Below are positions 20,160 through 30,519 of a stretch of DNA of 64,000 nucleotides, one piece after another (positions within the stretch are counted from its first letter, which is position 1; every line of letters begins with the position of its first letter). A program made the position numbers and the translations under genes. The stretch is from assembly GCF_027579695.1 (NCBI RefSeq), contig NC_083571.1, positions 91,292,388-91,356,387 on the forward strand, in the 5' to 3' direction. Source of the DNA: Neoarius graeffei (Eukaryota > Chordata > Actinopteri > Siluriformes > Ariidae). Under the pieces are notes generated by a model, which was given only the letters and a program-made list of their open reading frames with translations, was not told the origin of the DNA and searched no databases.

Positions 20160-22430
20160 GATGGATGGGATGGGTTTTAGGCTGTGAACTCCTTATCTCT
20201 TTGTCCAGTTCCCAGGTAATAGACCGTATGAAGCATTGAGGATGAAGAATAGGCTGGGCAGATGAGTCGTAATGTGAAGGACCAAAAGTTCTGGATAGAG
20301 TGTCTGCTTTAGTGTTCTTAGAACCTGGGTGGAATGAAATAGTGAAGTTGAAACGAGTAAAGAATAGTGCCCACCTGGACTGACGTGGGTTTAACCATTT
20401 GGCTTTCTGGAGATATTCCAAGTTCTTATGGTCAGTGAGGATGACAAAGGGGTGAGTAGCTCCCTCTAGCCGGTGTCTCCAGTCCTCGAGGGCTAGCTTA
20501 ATGGCAAGCAATTCTCTGTTTCCCACATTGTAATTCCTCTCTGCTGAAGATAACTTCTTAGAAAAGAAAGCTACAGGGTGTAGCTTCTGCTTCTCCCCCA
20601 GGCGTTGGGAGAGGATGGCCCCTACTCCCGTGTCCGACACATCCACTTCTATGATGAATGGTTTGGTGGGGTCGGGATGTTGGAGTATGGGGGCCGATGT
20701 GAAGGCTAACCTGAGCTTGTTGAAGGCTTCCTCTGCTGCCGAGTTCCAGCCCAGGCGCTTGGGACCCTTCTATGGTAAAGCTGTCAGAGGTGCTGCTAGT
20801 GAACTGAAACCTTGTATGAACTGGCAGTAGAAATTGACAAAGCCCAAGAACCTTTGAAACTCCTTAATACATTTAGGGATAGGCCAAGACCTGATGGCTG
20901 ATACCTTGGGCAAATCCATGCTTACTCCTTCTGCACTGGTGACTTAGCTGAGGAACGAGATCTTGTTCTGATGAAATTTACACTTATCTGCTTTTACATA
21001 CAGGTGGCTCTCCATTAGATGCTGGAGGATGGTCCTGACGTGTATCTGGTGGCTTGTGATATCAGTGGAATAAATCAAGATGTCATCAATGTAAGCAATG
21101 GCATATTTCCCCAGCATGTCCCATAGCACATCATTGATCAGGCACTGGAACACACTGGGAGCTGAAGAAAGGCCATGTGGCATCACCCAGTATTCAAAGT
21201 GTCCCGTGGTTGTGCTGAAGGCCGTCTTCCATTCATCACCTTTCCAGATCCTGATTAGGTTGTATGCGCTACTGTTACGGCGCCCCCTAGGATCCAAAGG
21301 ACCAGAGCACCAACATTTGTACAACAGACTTAAGTGAGGAAAACAGACTCACACAAATAACAGTTTTAAGGTGCAGATTAAATTTTATTAGTGCTACACC
21401 AACAAAAGCAACCATAGGGGGAAAACGAAGGGTTTACAAAACTAAATGGCGACACCAAATCAAAAGAAAAAAACAACCAAAACCACCACCAATAACAGGT
21501 GCTCACAAAAGCACCTCAAATTACAAAATAGGGAGTGGTGTCACCATTAAACTAAACATAGGGCAGTGTGGCTAACAGGAAAACTAATGTGTGCCAAAAA
21601 AATGTACACCCCGGGGCAGGTCTACGTAAACCTCACCCAACGCCCCTCCCCCCAGGAGCTTAAAACAAGATAAACCAAAATAACAATGTACACAACTAAA
21701 GTAAGACAAAATAACGACTGGTCAGAAAAAGAATCACAACACATCAAAAGGATACAACATAACTAAAGATTTCTAAACCTAACACAAGACAACCAAAGAT
21801 AACCAAAAACAAACCACAAACAAGGGCGCTGCCACCACCCTGGCCAAAAACGCACAATGAACAAAGAAACATGGGGACTTAAATAGTGCTGGCAATTGGA
21901 AGGGGACTGGTTGCTGGGTAAACGGAGATAAGTGGAAAACTGGATCCAGGTGTGCTGATCTGTAAGGAAAATGGTAAGTAGAACCTGAAGGGGGAGACAA
22001 AGCACAACACACATATAACAAAACACAAAATAGCAGGCCTGCATACACAAACAGAAAAAGAAACAGACAAAGTCGTAACAGCTACAAAGGTCTAGCTTGG
22101 AGAAAATTCTTGTGGCTCTTAGTTGCTCCAATGCCGCTGGGACCAGTGGAAGCAGCTATGGGTATTTTACTGTGACCTGGTTAAGACCTCTGTAATCAAT
22201 GCAAGGCCTGAGTCCACCCCTCGTTTCTCCATGAAAAAGAAACCGGCTGATGCAGGAGACTTGGAAAGGTGGATATAACCTTGCTTGAGGGCCTCCTGAA
22301 TGTACTCCTCCATGGCACTTTGTTCCTTCTGAGATAAGGGATAGATTCATCTGTGTGGAGGAGACATACCAGGCAGCAAGTTGATTGTGCAATCATATGG
22401 CCGGTGGGGAGGTAGGCTGCAGACCTTCCG
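20160..22430 (-). pseudogene. Gypsy pol: reverse transcriptase and RNase H
   Basis: The RT N-terminal part (about 22086-22430) contains the PYDCTI...LLPG block, [15 protein letters not shown] and FSKLDL. After the solo LTR the reading resumes at [17 protein letters not shown] and reaches the catalytic [10 protein letters not shown] (20944-21267). RNase H lies at 20146-20646 with [14 protein letters not shown], the [20 protein letters not shown] glutamate block, [11 protein letters not shown] and the following RQSRWALFF. Domain order and motifs are those of Ty3/gypsy. Between RT and RNase H the connection region is frameshifted. No integrase is seen. Confidence 0.88.
21273..22080 (-). mobile_element. 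Solo LTR inserted in gypsy RT, 5-bp TSD
   Basis: It begins TGTTACG and ends CGTAACA (a perfect 7-bp inverted end with the TG...CA rule) and is flanked by GCTAC at 21268-21272 and 22081-22085. The insertion splits the RT codons after FSKLDL. On the minus strand it has a TATTTAAG box (near 21880) and, downstream, an AATAAA signal (near 21390), in the order expected of U3-R. The 808-bp length and lack of internal genes fit LTR-LTR recombination. The short frames inside are not genes. Confidence 0.85.
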
Positions 22431-22501
22431 CTTACTGAAGACTTCAGATAAATGCCAATAACATTCAGGAATGTTATGCGTTGAGTCTGGGTGTGGACTT
22501 T

Positions 22502-23674
22502 CTACTGAGGTGGAGGACACTTGGACTTAAGGATGAGAAATGCAGCTCTGGAAACACATGGAGACCACTGTAGAATCTCCTTATTTTGCCAGGAGATCAG
22601 TGGATCATGTAACTGTAGCCAAGGGTCTCCAAGGACAATGTCGTGGTTGATGGTAGTGGTCACGTACAGGGAAATGTCTTCGTTGTGTAATACTCCCACT
22701 TGAAGCTGGACGGGTTGGATGCGTGTGGTGACGAGTCCATCGCCTATAGGTCCTCCATCGATGGCCTTAAAGAAACAGTCCACCGTACTTCCATAATGAA
22801 ATATGCTCTTATCTGAATTGAGACGAGCTGCTCCATACCTGTCCGAGCTTTGCGCGACCTCCTAGTCAGTCAAACGCAGTCAGACGCGCTGTCACTCCTG
22901 TTAGCAATGTAGCTAGGCTCAGTATGGCCAATGGTATTTTTTGGGGCTGTAGTTAGATGCGACCAAACTCTTCCGCGTTTTTCCTGTTTACATAGGTTTA
23001 TATGACCAGTGACATGAAACAAGTTCAGTTACACAAATTGAAACGTGGCGATTTTCTATGCTATGGAAAGTCCGCACTATAATGACAGGCGTACTAACAC
23101 CTTCTGCGCGCTTCGGCAGCGCATTGATATCTGAGCTCCGTATCAATGCGCTGCCGAAGCGCGCAGAAGGTGTTAGTATGCCTGTCATTATAGTGCAGAC
23201 TTTCCATAGCATAGAAAATCGCTACGTTTCAATTTGTGTAACTGAACTTGTTTCATGTCACTGGTCATATAAACCTATGTAAACAGGAAAAATGCAGAAG
23301 AGTTTGGTCGCATCTAACTACAGCCCCAAAAAATACCATTGGCCATACTGAGCCTAGCTACATTGCTAACAGGAGTGACAGTGCGTCTGACTGTGTCTGA
23401 CTGACTAGGAGGTCGCGCAAAGCTCGGACAGGTACAGAGCAGCTCGTCTCAATTCAGATAAGAGCATATTTCATTATGGAAGTACGGTGGACTGTTCCTT
23501 TAATGCTGAGTGCACTGTGCAGAGAGGTGGTAGGCAGGTTGAGCCTCTGCATGATGGTTTGTTAATGAAGTTCCCCTCTGCCCCTGAGTCAATAAAAGCA
23601 GAAAGGACATAGGTGGTGGCTGCTACCCTTAGCATTACAGGAATCTCAAAAGATTTAGACTTAACTTCTCTCAC
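22502..23674 (-). pseudogene. Gypsy aspartic protease, split by a foldback element
   Basis: The N-terminal half (23504-23674) has the active-site box SAFIDSGAEGNFIN. The C-terminal half (22502-22766) has VTTTINHDIVLGDPWLQLHDP and ISWQNKEI. The foldback element at 22771-23499 lies exactly between them, and the reading also changes frame near the insertion. The DSG motif is intact, but the protein cannot be made in one piece. Confidence 0.82.
22771..23499. mobile_element. Foldback MITE with TTAA target duplication
   Basis: TTAA flanks it at 22767-22770 and 23500-23503. The whole element is one long inverted repeat: the left arm AGAAACAGTCCACCGTACTT is mirrored by the right end (inverted AGGAACAGTCCACCGTACTT), and the arms of about 355 bp remain nearly identical up to a short centre near 23133 (TGATATCTGAGCTCCGTATCA). 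The TTAA target points to a piggyBac- or Kolobok-type transposase acting in trans. It has no coding region; the open frames are mirror images of each other. Confidence 0.9.
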
Positions 23675-24518
23675 CAGGAATGTAGATTCTGCTGGTGTCT
23701 CTGCTGGGGATTCTCAGACTGGATAGACTGGACAGTGCTGGATATTATGCTCGGTGCTCCCGCAGTAGAAGCACAAGCCTTCCCTATGCCGCCTTGCATG
23801 CTCGGCACGGGTTAACCTGGAGTGGATTACTTCCATGGGAGAACTGTCCATAGAAGGCTGCAGCGACTTGGAGCAGTTGTGGAGAGAGGGTCAACGCTTT
23901 AGTAGTAGGTCTTTGCGGATAGCTAGGTCAATGAGGGCATCCAAGGTGACCTTAGCGAAACACTGCCTTGAGGGCTGGGTCATTCCACCCACTTGCAGCC
24001 GCTAAAGTCCTGAAGTCCAGAGCATACTCTATCACACTTTTAGAGCCTTGAGAAATGGCAAGTAAATTTTCACCAACCTCAATCCCCTCTGGTTTGTGGC
24101 CAAAGACTCAATTGAACAAGGAGAAGAAGTGCTCATATGAAGTAGTAGGCTCACCACCCTTGTTCCAAACAGCGGTAGCCCAGCAGAGTGCTTTGCCAGT
24201 GAGAAAGGATATGAATTTATCTGATGAGCATAAAATCGCTAAGTTAGGCATGGTGGCGAAATACATAGAACATTGGAGTAAGAAACCTTTACATGTGATG
24301 GCTTCTCCAGCGAACTTCTCCGGAGCGGGGAGTTGCAGCAGTGGCCTGGGAGGAGACTCAGGGCATGCTAGGAGGGCCTGTGACATCACAGTTGCAAGTT
24401 GTGCCATCCTGGTGTTGAGATCGTCGAGCATCTGTTGATGGTCTCCCAGCAAACGCCCCTGCGCATTCAAAGCAGTCTGCTTTGTATCCTCCGCTACATC
24501 CCTGTAGGTGAAGTATCC
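23675..24518 (-). pseudogene. Gypsy Gag relic with CCHC zinc knuckle
   Basis: From about 24500 downward the frame VAEDTKQTALNAQGRLLGDHQQML is followed by a coiled stretch, a proline-rich linker and the capsid-like block PAPEKFAGEAITCKGFLLQC...GKALCWATAVW. After several disruptions the zinc knuckle CFYCGSTEHNIQHC (CX2CX4HX4C; plus-strand 23740-23800) precedes the protease. The start codon context reads AGGGATGTAGCG, so the family ATG frame is altered. Retrotransposon Gag of the Ty3/gypsy type, not a host PNMA-like gene. Confidence 0.78.
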
Positions 24519-24922
24519 TGTTAGAATGCAGGCATTTACAGATGTATGCGTGGAGGAAGGGAGAGCACAGACTGTCAGCAAAGCCAAGTCGATAGACAGA
24601 AATCGAGTTGGGAAAACAAGCAAGAGTCAGGTGATTGGCAAACTTAAACAAGGAGAGACAAAGAGTGAAAACTGGAAGGAGGAAACAGAATGTCAGAAAC
24701 ACAAGAAGCAGCCAGAAAAGCTACAAGGCTTGTTATGTACTGAGCTAGCAGGATGATACTTCACAGGGATGTGAGTGTTTGTGGAGTTTAAGTAGAGGGA
24801 CCAGTCATTGAGTAAATGGAGAACAACTGAGATTCAGTAAGCTGGAGATAGAGGGCGCTGTGTCTTGGGAATTGTAGTTCCAAGTGTCCATGTTTGTAGT
24901 TTCCTCAGTGGGTTTACTGACA
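24519..24922 (-). repeat. Possible 5' LTR of the gypsy element
   Basis: On the minus strand the segment between TGTCAGTAAACC (24922) and TTCTAACA (24519) precedes gag and obeys TG...CA. There is no second copy in the window to prove it is an LTR, and the primer-binding site is not obvious. Confidence 0.4.
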
Positions 24923-26001
24923 GAAACCCACTTGTTTTATATTAGCGGCATTAATTAAAGAATATCGAAAATAAAGAAAGCGAGCCAACACAAACCCATA
25001 AAGTAAGACAAATAAAAGTATTCATTCAATTATTGCAAAAGAACAGAGGATGCACTGGTCTATGCATAACTGTAAGCCATAAAAATACCTCACCTGACAG
25101 AAGATTTAGTGGGAGCTAGGATGTTTAAAGACCGATATGAATTTTTCAGAGGATGAAAGCTGGCTTATAAATAAGTTGCATTTGTCATGGCATCTTCTGT
25201 TAATGCTGTGCAACACTTCTAGCACATTGGCTGACACACATAAAACAATTTTAAAATAGCCGTTTCCTTGTGTGATATGCTTGGAGTACATGATCACTTG
25301 GCTCCATTGTGAATCTCATTTTTAAATGTCAGATTTTTACATTTTCAGGTGCTATTACACTGCAAAATATTTTTATTGGCATAGAAGTGCGTCAAAATAA
25401 TTCCAGTTCTGCCTTTCTTCCTTTTTCTTTGCCTTTTCTTTTCTGTTTAGTAATCATTTCATGTTTCCAGCACTCTGTGTGCTTGACCTTTTTATGGAGT
25501 TTTTTGGGTGTCACTAAATGCAAATAAGCTGTCTGGAACACATTTTACACTTTACGGGTGGTCAACATATGCACATGAACAGGATGAAAATCAGCATTTT
25601 TGAAACCTTTGTATAATGTTATTTCAGTTTGTCTTACAAAAATGTTTGCATACAACTTTACTAAAATATTGATAAATGAGGCCCAATGAGAATTAAACCA
25701 AGCCTCCCCCCAACCTTTTTTCTTGTGTGGGAGGCCTTTGAAAGAATTTGTACATCTGAAATGTCTGTTTGGTCAACTGGATTTAAGAGGAACAAGCACT
25801 CTGACATTTACTAGTCACAAACCTCTTGGACATGCTGTCATCTTCATCAAATCAACAGGGTAAGTGTTATATTAAACAGTTGTAGGCTGTGCCGAAGTGT
25901 AGTCAACATAAACCCTTTTTAGTCTAACTATAAAACTGGCAGCCAATAAAGATAGCCTATACTTCTGGAATAAATCACATAAATTATATTTTCTGTTCAA
26001 A
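24923..26001. other. No recognisable gene
   Basis: AT-rich DNA. No domain-bearing frame and no repeat family recognised. Confidence 0.5.
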
Positions 26002-26013
26002 ACATTCAAGGCC

Positions 26014-26391
26014 GGGCGGCACGGTGGTGTAGTGGTTAGCGCTGTCGCCTCACAGCAAGAAGGTCCTGGGTTCGAGCCCCATGGCCGGCGAGGGCCTTTC
26101 TGTGTGGAGTTTGCATGTTCTCCCCGTGTCCGCGTGGGTTTCCTCCGGGTGCTCCGGTTTCCCCCACAGTCCAAAGACATGCAGGTTAGGTTAACTGGTG
26201 ACTCTAAAATTGACCATAGGTGTGAATGTGAGTGTGAATGGTTGTCTGTGTCTGTGTGTCAGCCCTGTGATGACCTGGCGACTTGTCCAGGGTGTACCCC
26301 GCCTTTCGCCCGTAGTCAGCTGGGATAGGCTCCAGCTTGCCTGCGACCCTGTAGAAGGATAAAGCGGCTAGAGATAATGAGATGAGATGAG
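26014..26391 (+). mobile_element. GATGAG-type tRNA-derived SINE, 12-bp TSD
   Basis: ACATTCAAGGCC is duplicated exactly at 26002-26013 and 26392-26403. The head GGGCGGCACGGTGGTGTAG carries an A-box-like TAGTGGTTAGCGC and a B-box GGTTCGAGCCCC. A ~300-bp body follows, ending in ATAATGAGATGAGATGAG. This is the reference copy for the other copies in the window. Its clean duplication and few differences suggest a fairly recent insertion. Confidence 0.93.
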
Positions 26392-26576
26392 ACATTCAAG
26401 GCCACAGCTAAAGTAAATGTGTTATGGAACAATTAAAAGATGGTTGTTTTGTCTGAATTTGGCATCTGTCTATAATGTCTTCCTACAGCTCTCTTGAATG
26501 CCTACACGTCTCCTGGGACTGTAGCTCATGAAACAGATAAAGAATATTCAATAGCAAAATTCCATGGCAAAATTCA

Positions 26577-26835
26577 CACCCTGGGCAGGTTGCCAATCTA
26601 TTGCAGGGACGAACAACCATTCAACTCGCATTCATACCCATGGGCAATTTAGAGTAGCCATTTGACCTAATCCACATGTCTTCACATTGTGAGAGGAAAC
26701 CAACGTAGACATGGGGAAAACATGCAAACAGCAAAAACGCCCTGCAGAAATGCCCCAGTCAGCTGTGGGGTTCACACCCAGAACCTTCTTGCTGTGAGGT
26801 GATAGTGCTAATCCCTGCACCATGGCGTCACCCCA
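26577..26835 (-). repeat. Decayed GATGAG-type SINE
   Basis: In inverse orientation the blocks GAACCTTCTTGCTGTGAGG, GTGGGGTTCACACCCAGA and the TGTCTTCACATTGTGAGAGGA region line up with the SINE head and body. Heavily substituted, with the tail lost. Confidence 0.6.
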
Positions 26836-26979
26836 AATTAGCATTATCATATTAATTAATATTAGGGTTAAGTAATCCCCATTATGTATGACTATGTTTA
26901 TAGATACATTGCATTTGTTTTTTTTTCTTTGTTTTCTTTTCATTAAAATTTACATTTGGACAAAATCCTAAATTCAGTA

Positions 26980-28599
26980 GGGGAGAGCGGGGTAAGATGA
27001 GCCACCCCCTGTTTCTAAGAAACAGTAAACAAATGTGACCATGTGACCACATTCAAAGGGGGGCGGGACCATTTACTTACACTTGTGGAGAGGAGCACCA
27101 CATGTCAAACTAGGTGAGGGAGATATTTATAAAAATGTGTTTTTGTGCTTTCTAAGTCAATTCCATGTTTGTCCACAGTGAAGATGATTTAGAGAAGACA
27201 AAAGTAGAATAATATTTAGACACATTAGGGTTAAGTTAGTGGCTTTCTAAGCTATGATATGAATGCTAATAAAAAATAATTTTGATTAGCCTAATCCCGT
27301 TTATTAGCATTTTTCTACAAAATGGTGGCCACGGGGTAAGATGAGCCATTAGATATGGGGCAAGTTGAGCCACTGGCTCAACTTACCCCATTGGTGGCTG
27401 AGCTTACCCAATATGGATGACACTTAAGTTTTCACATTTACTGGTCATATATGACAACAACAACAACAAATAAACAAATAAATAATATGTTAATATAAAT
27501 AATGTGTTTAAAAGGTTTTTAATAAATAAAATAATGCCCTCTGTTATTACAGGTGTGCATGATGCCACACTCATACAAAAGAAAAACAGACAGGGCCGCA
27601 CAATCCTGTGCGGTTTTGGAGAGAGCCGCAGAGGAAGTCAGGAAAGGCAGGCCTATTCGGGCTGTGGCGAGGGATATGCATTTGGACAGGATGACTCTGA
27701 CTAGGTTCATTGAAAAGATAAAGAATGGAGAGGTAGAGACCAAGTTGGTGAAAGTGCATTACTTCATTGGCCAGATAATCAAATTGGATGTCTTCGAAAT
27801 AGAGGCAAGATTTCTCAAAAGAAGCCAGTCATGCCATGGCTCTGCAAGAAAGCCAACCTTTGTCTTCAAAGAGAAAGATGAGGCTGTCCTGTCAAGACAG
27901 GATATTGTGAAAAAATTGCCCCGCCCCTTTACTGTTGGTGGAACAGCACGGAGGGAGAGGCAAATGGTGTTCCCTTGCAATTTGAATGCTTGGAACATTG
28001 AATAATGATGAAATGATTGAATGATTGATGGAATGATTGCTGCATGTTTTAGCAATGTTTTAACCTACTGAAAGAAATAAGATTTTTTGGCACTGCTCTA
28101 CTGTTTTAGTAATTTCTATAATATAGTATATCTCTCATTCCCTCTCTAACCATCCCTCTTTCTATCTATCTATGCATATCTCTCTCTGTCCATCTATCTA
28201 TCCCTCCCTATCCCATCTCGTTCTATCACCTCTCTCTTCATCTCCCCTTCTCTATGCAACGGCCCTATCCCCACTTGATTGACTTGACTTGATTCATTGA
28301 TTGCACTTCAAATAATAAAAGTTGTTTACTTTGTTAACCTAACATGTTTTGTGTTGGCTCAATTTACCCCACACAGTGGTTCATCTTACCCCGTGCATGG
28401 GGTAAGTTGAGCCACTTGACATTTTTTTTTCAAGAGGTAATATCACTCTAACCATAAGAGCTTATCAATTATTTTTTGCTCAGATAGTAACAGTACACTT
28501 TGAAATTTGGTATGGTGTGTAGACTGGAAGCAAAAATGGCTTTAAAATGTAGTTATGATGAAAAATGTAAAAAGTGGCTCATCTTACCCCGCTCTCCCC
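26980..28599 (+). mobile_element. pogo/Tigger-like element (Tc1/mariner superfamily)
   Basis: Perfect inverted ends GGGGAGAGCGGGGTAAGATG and its complement lie between TA duplications (26978-26979 and 28600-28601). Inside, GGGTAAGATGAGCCA-type motifs recur near 27330-27395 and 28355-28420 as subterminal repeats. The size is 1620 bp. The only long frame encodes an N-terminal HTH_psq-type DNA-binding domain; the DDE catalytic domain is missing, so this is an internal-deletion derivative. Confidence 0.85.
27562..28005 (+). CDS. HTH_psq-domain ORF left from a pogo-like transposase
   Basis: An open frame of 147 codons from ATG (two in-frame ATGs at 27559 and 27562; a GTG frame opens at 27553). 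Residues 1-55 (MPHSYKRKTDRAAQ...VLERAAEEVRKGRPIRAVAR...MTLTRFIEKI) match the Pipsqueak/CENP-B-type helix-turn-helix of pogo transposases. The middle joins to a later piece, DIVKKLPRPFTVGG, normally well downstream, and no DDE motif follows. It could still make a DNA-binding fragment that recognises the element's ends, but nothing shows that it is expressed or conserved. Confidence 0.5.
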   Translation: MPHSYKRKTDRAAQSCAVLERAAEEVRKGRPIRAVARDMHLDRMTLTRFIEKIKNGEVETKLVKVHYFIGQIIKLDVFEIEARFLKRSQSCHGSARKPTFVFKEKDEAVLSRQDIVKKLPRPFTVGGTARRERQMVFPCNLNAWNIE

Positions 28600-28601
28600 T
28601 A

Positions 28602-29155
28602 TAGGAATTATTCTTCTGCCAATCTCAAAGCACACTTTGAACTGTAGATTTAAATAAAACTTGCTTAGGCAACAAGTTTAGGGTCAGTTTTAGGGAATTT
28701 TGTGGAACAAAGTCTCATTGATTGACTTATGTTTAAAGCAAGTGAACCAAAGAAGGAACACACAGAGAGAGAGAGAGTATAAATAAGATCCCTCTGTCAA
28801 TGTCTTCTAAGACTACAGTGTGATAAGCAGATCTCATATGTTCCTCAGTAACTTCAGAGAAGTCAACTCCACAGCCAGACATCTATGAAAATTCACCAGA
28901 TATGATAATTCCCAGCCTCTAATAGAGATATTAAACATAAGTCATTTCTGTAATGCCCTGCTGCTCCATGTGCAGTGTATAAATGCTGCTTGTGTCTGAC
29001 CAGCATTATTGCTGAGCTACATCGAGAGATCAAAGAAGCTTTGGATGGCCTGAATCCAATTATCTTCACAGATTTCAATAAGCACACTAATGGTTGACAT
29101 GTAGGGAATTTTAGCAAGTGAGATGAAAAATCTCAGGTGATGTTAATACTTTCCA
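28602..29155. other. No recognisable gene
   Basis: Short frames only; a (GA)n stretch at about 28767-28780. Confidence 0.5.
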
Positions 29156-29157
29156 TT

Positions 29158-29326
29158 AATGGCATTTAGCAGACACTCTTATCCAGAGCAATGTACCCAG
29201 ATCAGCCTGGGGTTAGGTACCTTGCTAAGGAGCACTTCAGCCATTCCTGCTGGTCCAGGGAATCAAACTGGCAACCTTTTGGTCCCAAATCTGCTTCTCT
29301 AACCATTAGGCCATGGCTTCCCCATG
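29158..29326 (-). mobile_element. V-SINE-like tRNA-derived SINE
   Basis: On the minus strand a tRNA-like head, GGCCTAATGGTTAGAGAAGC (A box) and GGTTGCCAGTTTGATTCCC (B box), leads to a tail ending GAGTGTCTGCTAAATGCC. That tail is the conserved 3' block I know from vertebrate V-SINEs. A short, moderately decayed copy. Confidence 0.6.
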
Positions 29327-29829
29327 TTCTTATTCAAGCAAGTTTCATTGGTGGAGATATGGTAATTGGGTGGCCACCTCATCAAATATTTTATTTCACA
29401 ACAACTCTCTTTAAAAGAATTCCCATTAGAGCTCCAAGAATAATACAAGGATAAAAAACAAACAAACAAAAAACACTTCCACACAAACATGCAAAAACTA
29501 TGGGTATGGCCTGACAGAAGTGTGTTCATTAGTCTCTTTGTAGATTGAGTTAAAGCTCAGGCTTTTCCTGAACATCAAACTCAAGTGTGTGTAAGGATGA
29601 AGGTGTGTAATCCAGTATGTCAGTATATGTCTGTATATAGAAAGACAGCAAGCATTAATAAGAGCAAACAGGAAACCAAGAGAAGAAAGAGAGAAAAAGA
29701 AAAGAAAATCATGCAAAAATGAAAGAAGTGCTGTATTGTGTTAGACTGCTGTGCTCCTGAATGGATTTTGCTTTCTGAAATAAGGAGTTCCATTCCTGCT
29801 AGTCTGTTCATTACTCGATGTAAGACAGA

Positions 29830-29851
29830 GTGAGAGAGAGAGAGAGAGAGA
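29830..29851. repeat. (GA)n microsatellite
   Basis: Short pure GA run. Confidence 0.9.
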
Positions 29852-29897
29852 GATAACATAGCATACAGTCTTCGTTTATCTATTTATTTCTTTATTG

Positions 29898-30146
29898 GAG
29901 CAGTGGTGCCTCGACGGTCAAGGGTCTGCTGTGGGTTACTGATCAGAAGGTTGGGGTTCAAGCCCCAGCATTGCCAAGCTGCCATTGTTGGGCCCTTGAC
30001 TCTCTCTGCTCTAGGGGTACTGTATCATGGCTGACCCTGTGCTCTGACCCCAGCTTCCTAACAAGCTGAGATAATAATAATAATAATAATAATAAATTTC
30101 ACTGTGCTGTAATGTATATGTGACAAAAGTTTCTTTTTCTAATGGA
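29898..30146 (+). mobile_element. tRNA-derived SINE ending in ATGTGACAAA tail
   Basis: The head contains GGTTACTGATCAGAAGG and the B-box-like GGGGTTCAAGCCCCAGC. The body has GCCAAGCTGCCATTGTTGGG, an ATA microsatellite and the tail AATTTCACTGTGCTGTAATG...TGTGACAAAA. Sequences of this kind are common in catfish and other ostariophysan genomes, which supports the organism guess. The tail fragment at 4850-4911 is related. Confidence 0.65.
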
Positions 30147-30190
30147 TTACTTGTTTGTTTGTTTGTTTGTTTGTTTGTTCGTTCGTTTGT
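30147..30190. repeat. (TTTG)n microsatellite
   Basis: Run of GTTT units followed by two GTTC units. Confidence 0.9.
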
Positions 30191-30519
30191 GTTTTTTCCT
30201 TCGACAATGAACAGCTACATTGTTTCTCTCAACCTCTATAATTTATTGAATCTTATTTTGATTTTAGTCACATGGCACTGTTGGCTGAGAGGATTATTAT
30301 CTCTTTCTCATTATTAAATAACCATGGACTCATAACATAACTACTGACATAAGAAATACAATATATGCCTTGATGCAAGAGAATATTATTAAAGACACCT
30401 TGGAATTACCATCCATTTTTTTCAACTAAGCAACCAAAAAGCCAAGAGTAACTTTGAAGGAACTGGAGATATCCACAGCTCAGATGGGGAAGCTATTTAT
30501 GGACAACCATAGCCTAAAC
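30191..30519. other. No recognisable gene
   Basis: AT-rich; nothing recognised. Confidence 0.5.

Larger units (their letters stand above)
20146..24922 (-). mobile_element. Ty3/gypsy-type LTR retrotransposon, truncated and nested
   Basis: Reading on the minus strand, a probable 5' LTR, gag with a CCHC zinc knuckle, a protease with DSG, a reverse transcriptase with YIDD and an RNase H domain occur in the gypsy order. The element stops inside pol at an ATT microsatellite near 20146, so integrase and the 3' LTR are missing. It is interrupted by a solo LTR (21273-22080) and a TTAA foldback element (22771-23499). Frame changes and stops are frequent; it is a fossil. Confidence 0.88.

Noticed and set aside
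21763..22131. 122-codon and overlapping hydrophobic frames
   Set aside because: They lie inside the solo LTR and are not conserved coding sequence.
22988..23282. Two identical 74-codon proteins on opposite strands
   Set aside because: They are mirror images produced by the foldback element.
26971..28605. Host transcription factor gene with an HTH domain
   Set aside because: The frame is bounded by perfect transposon inverted repeats and TA duplications, so it belongs to the pogo-like element.
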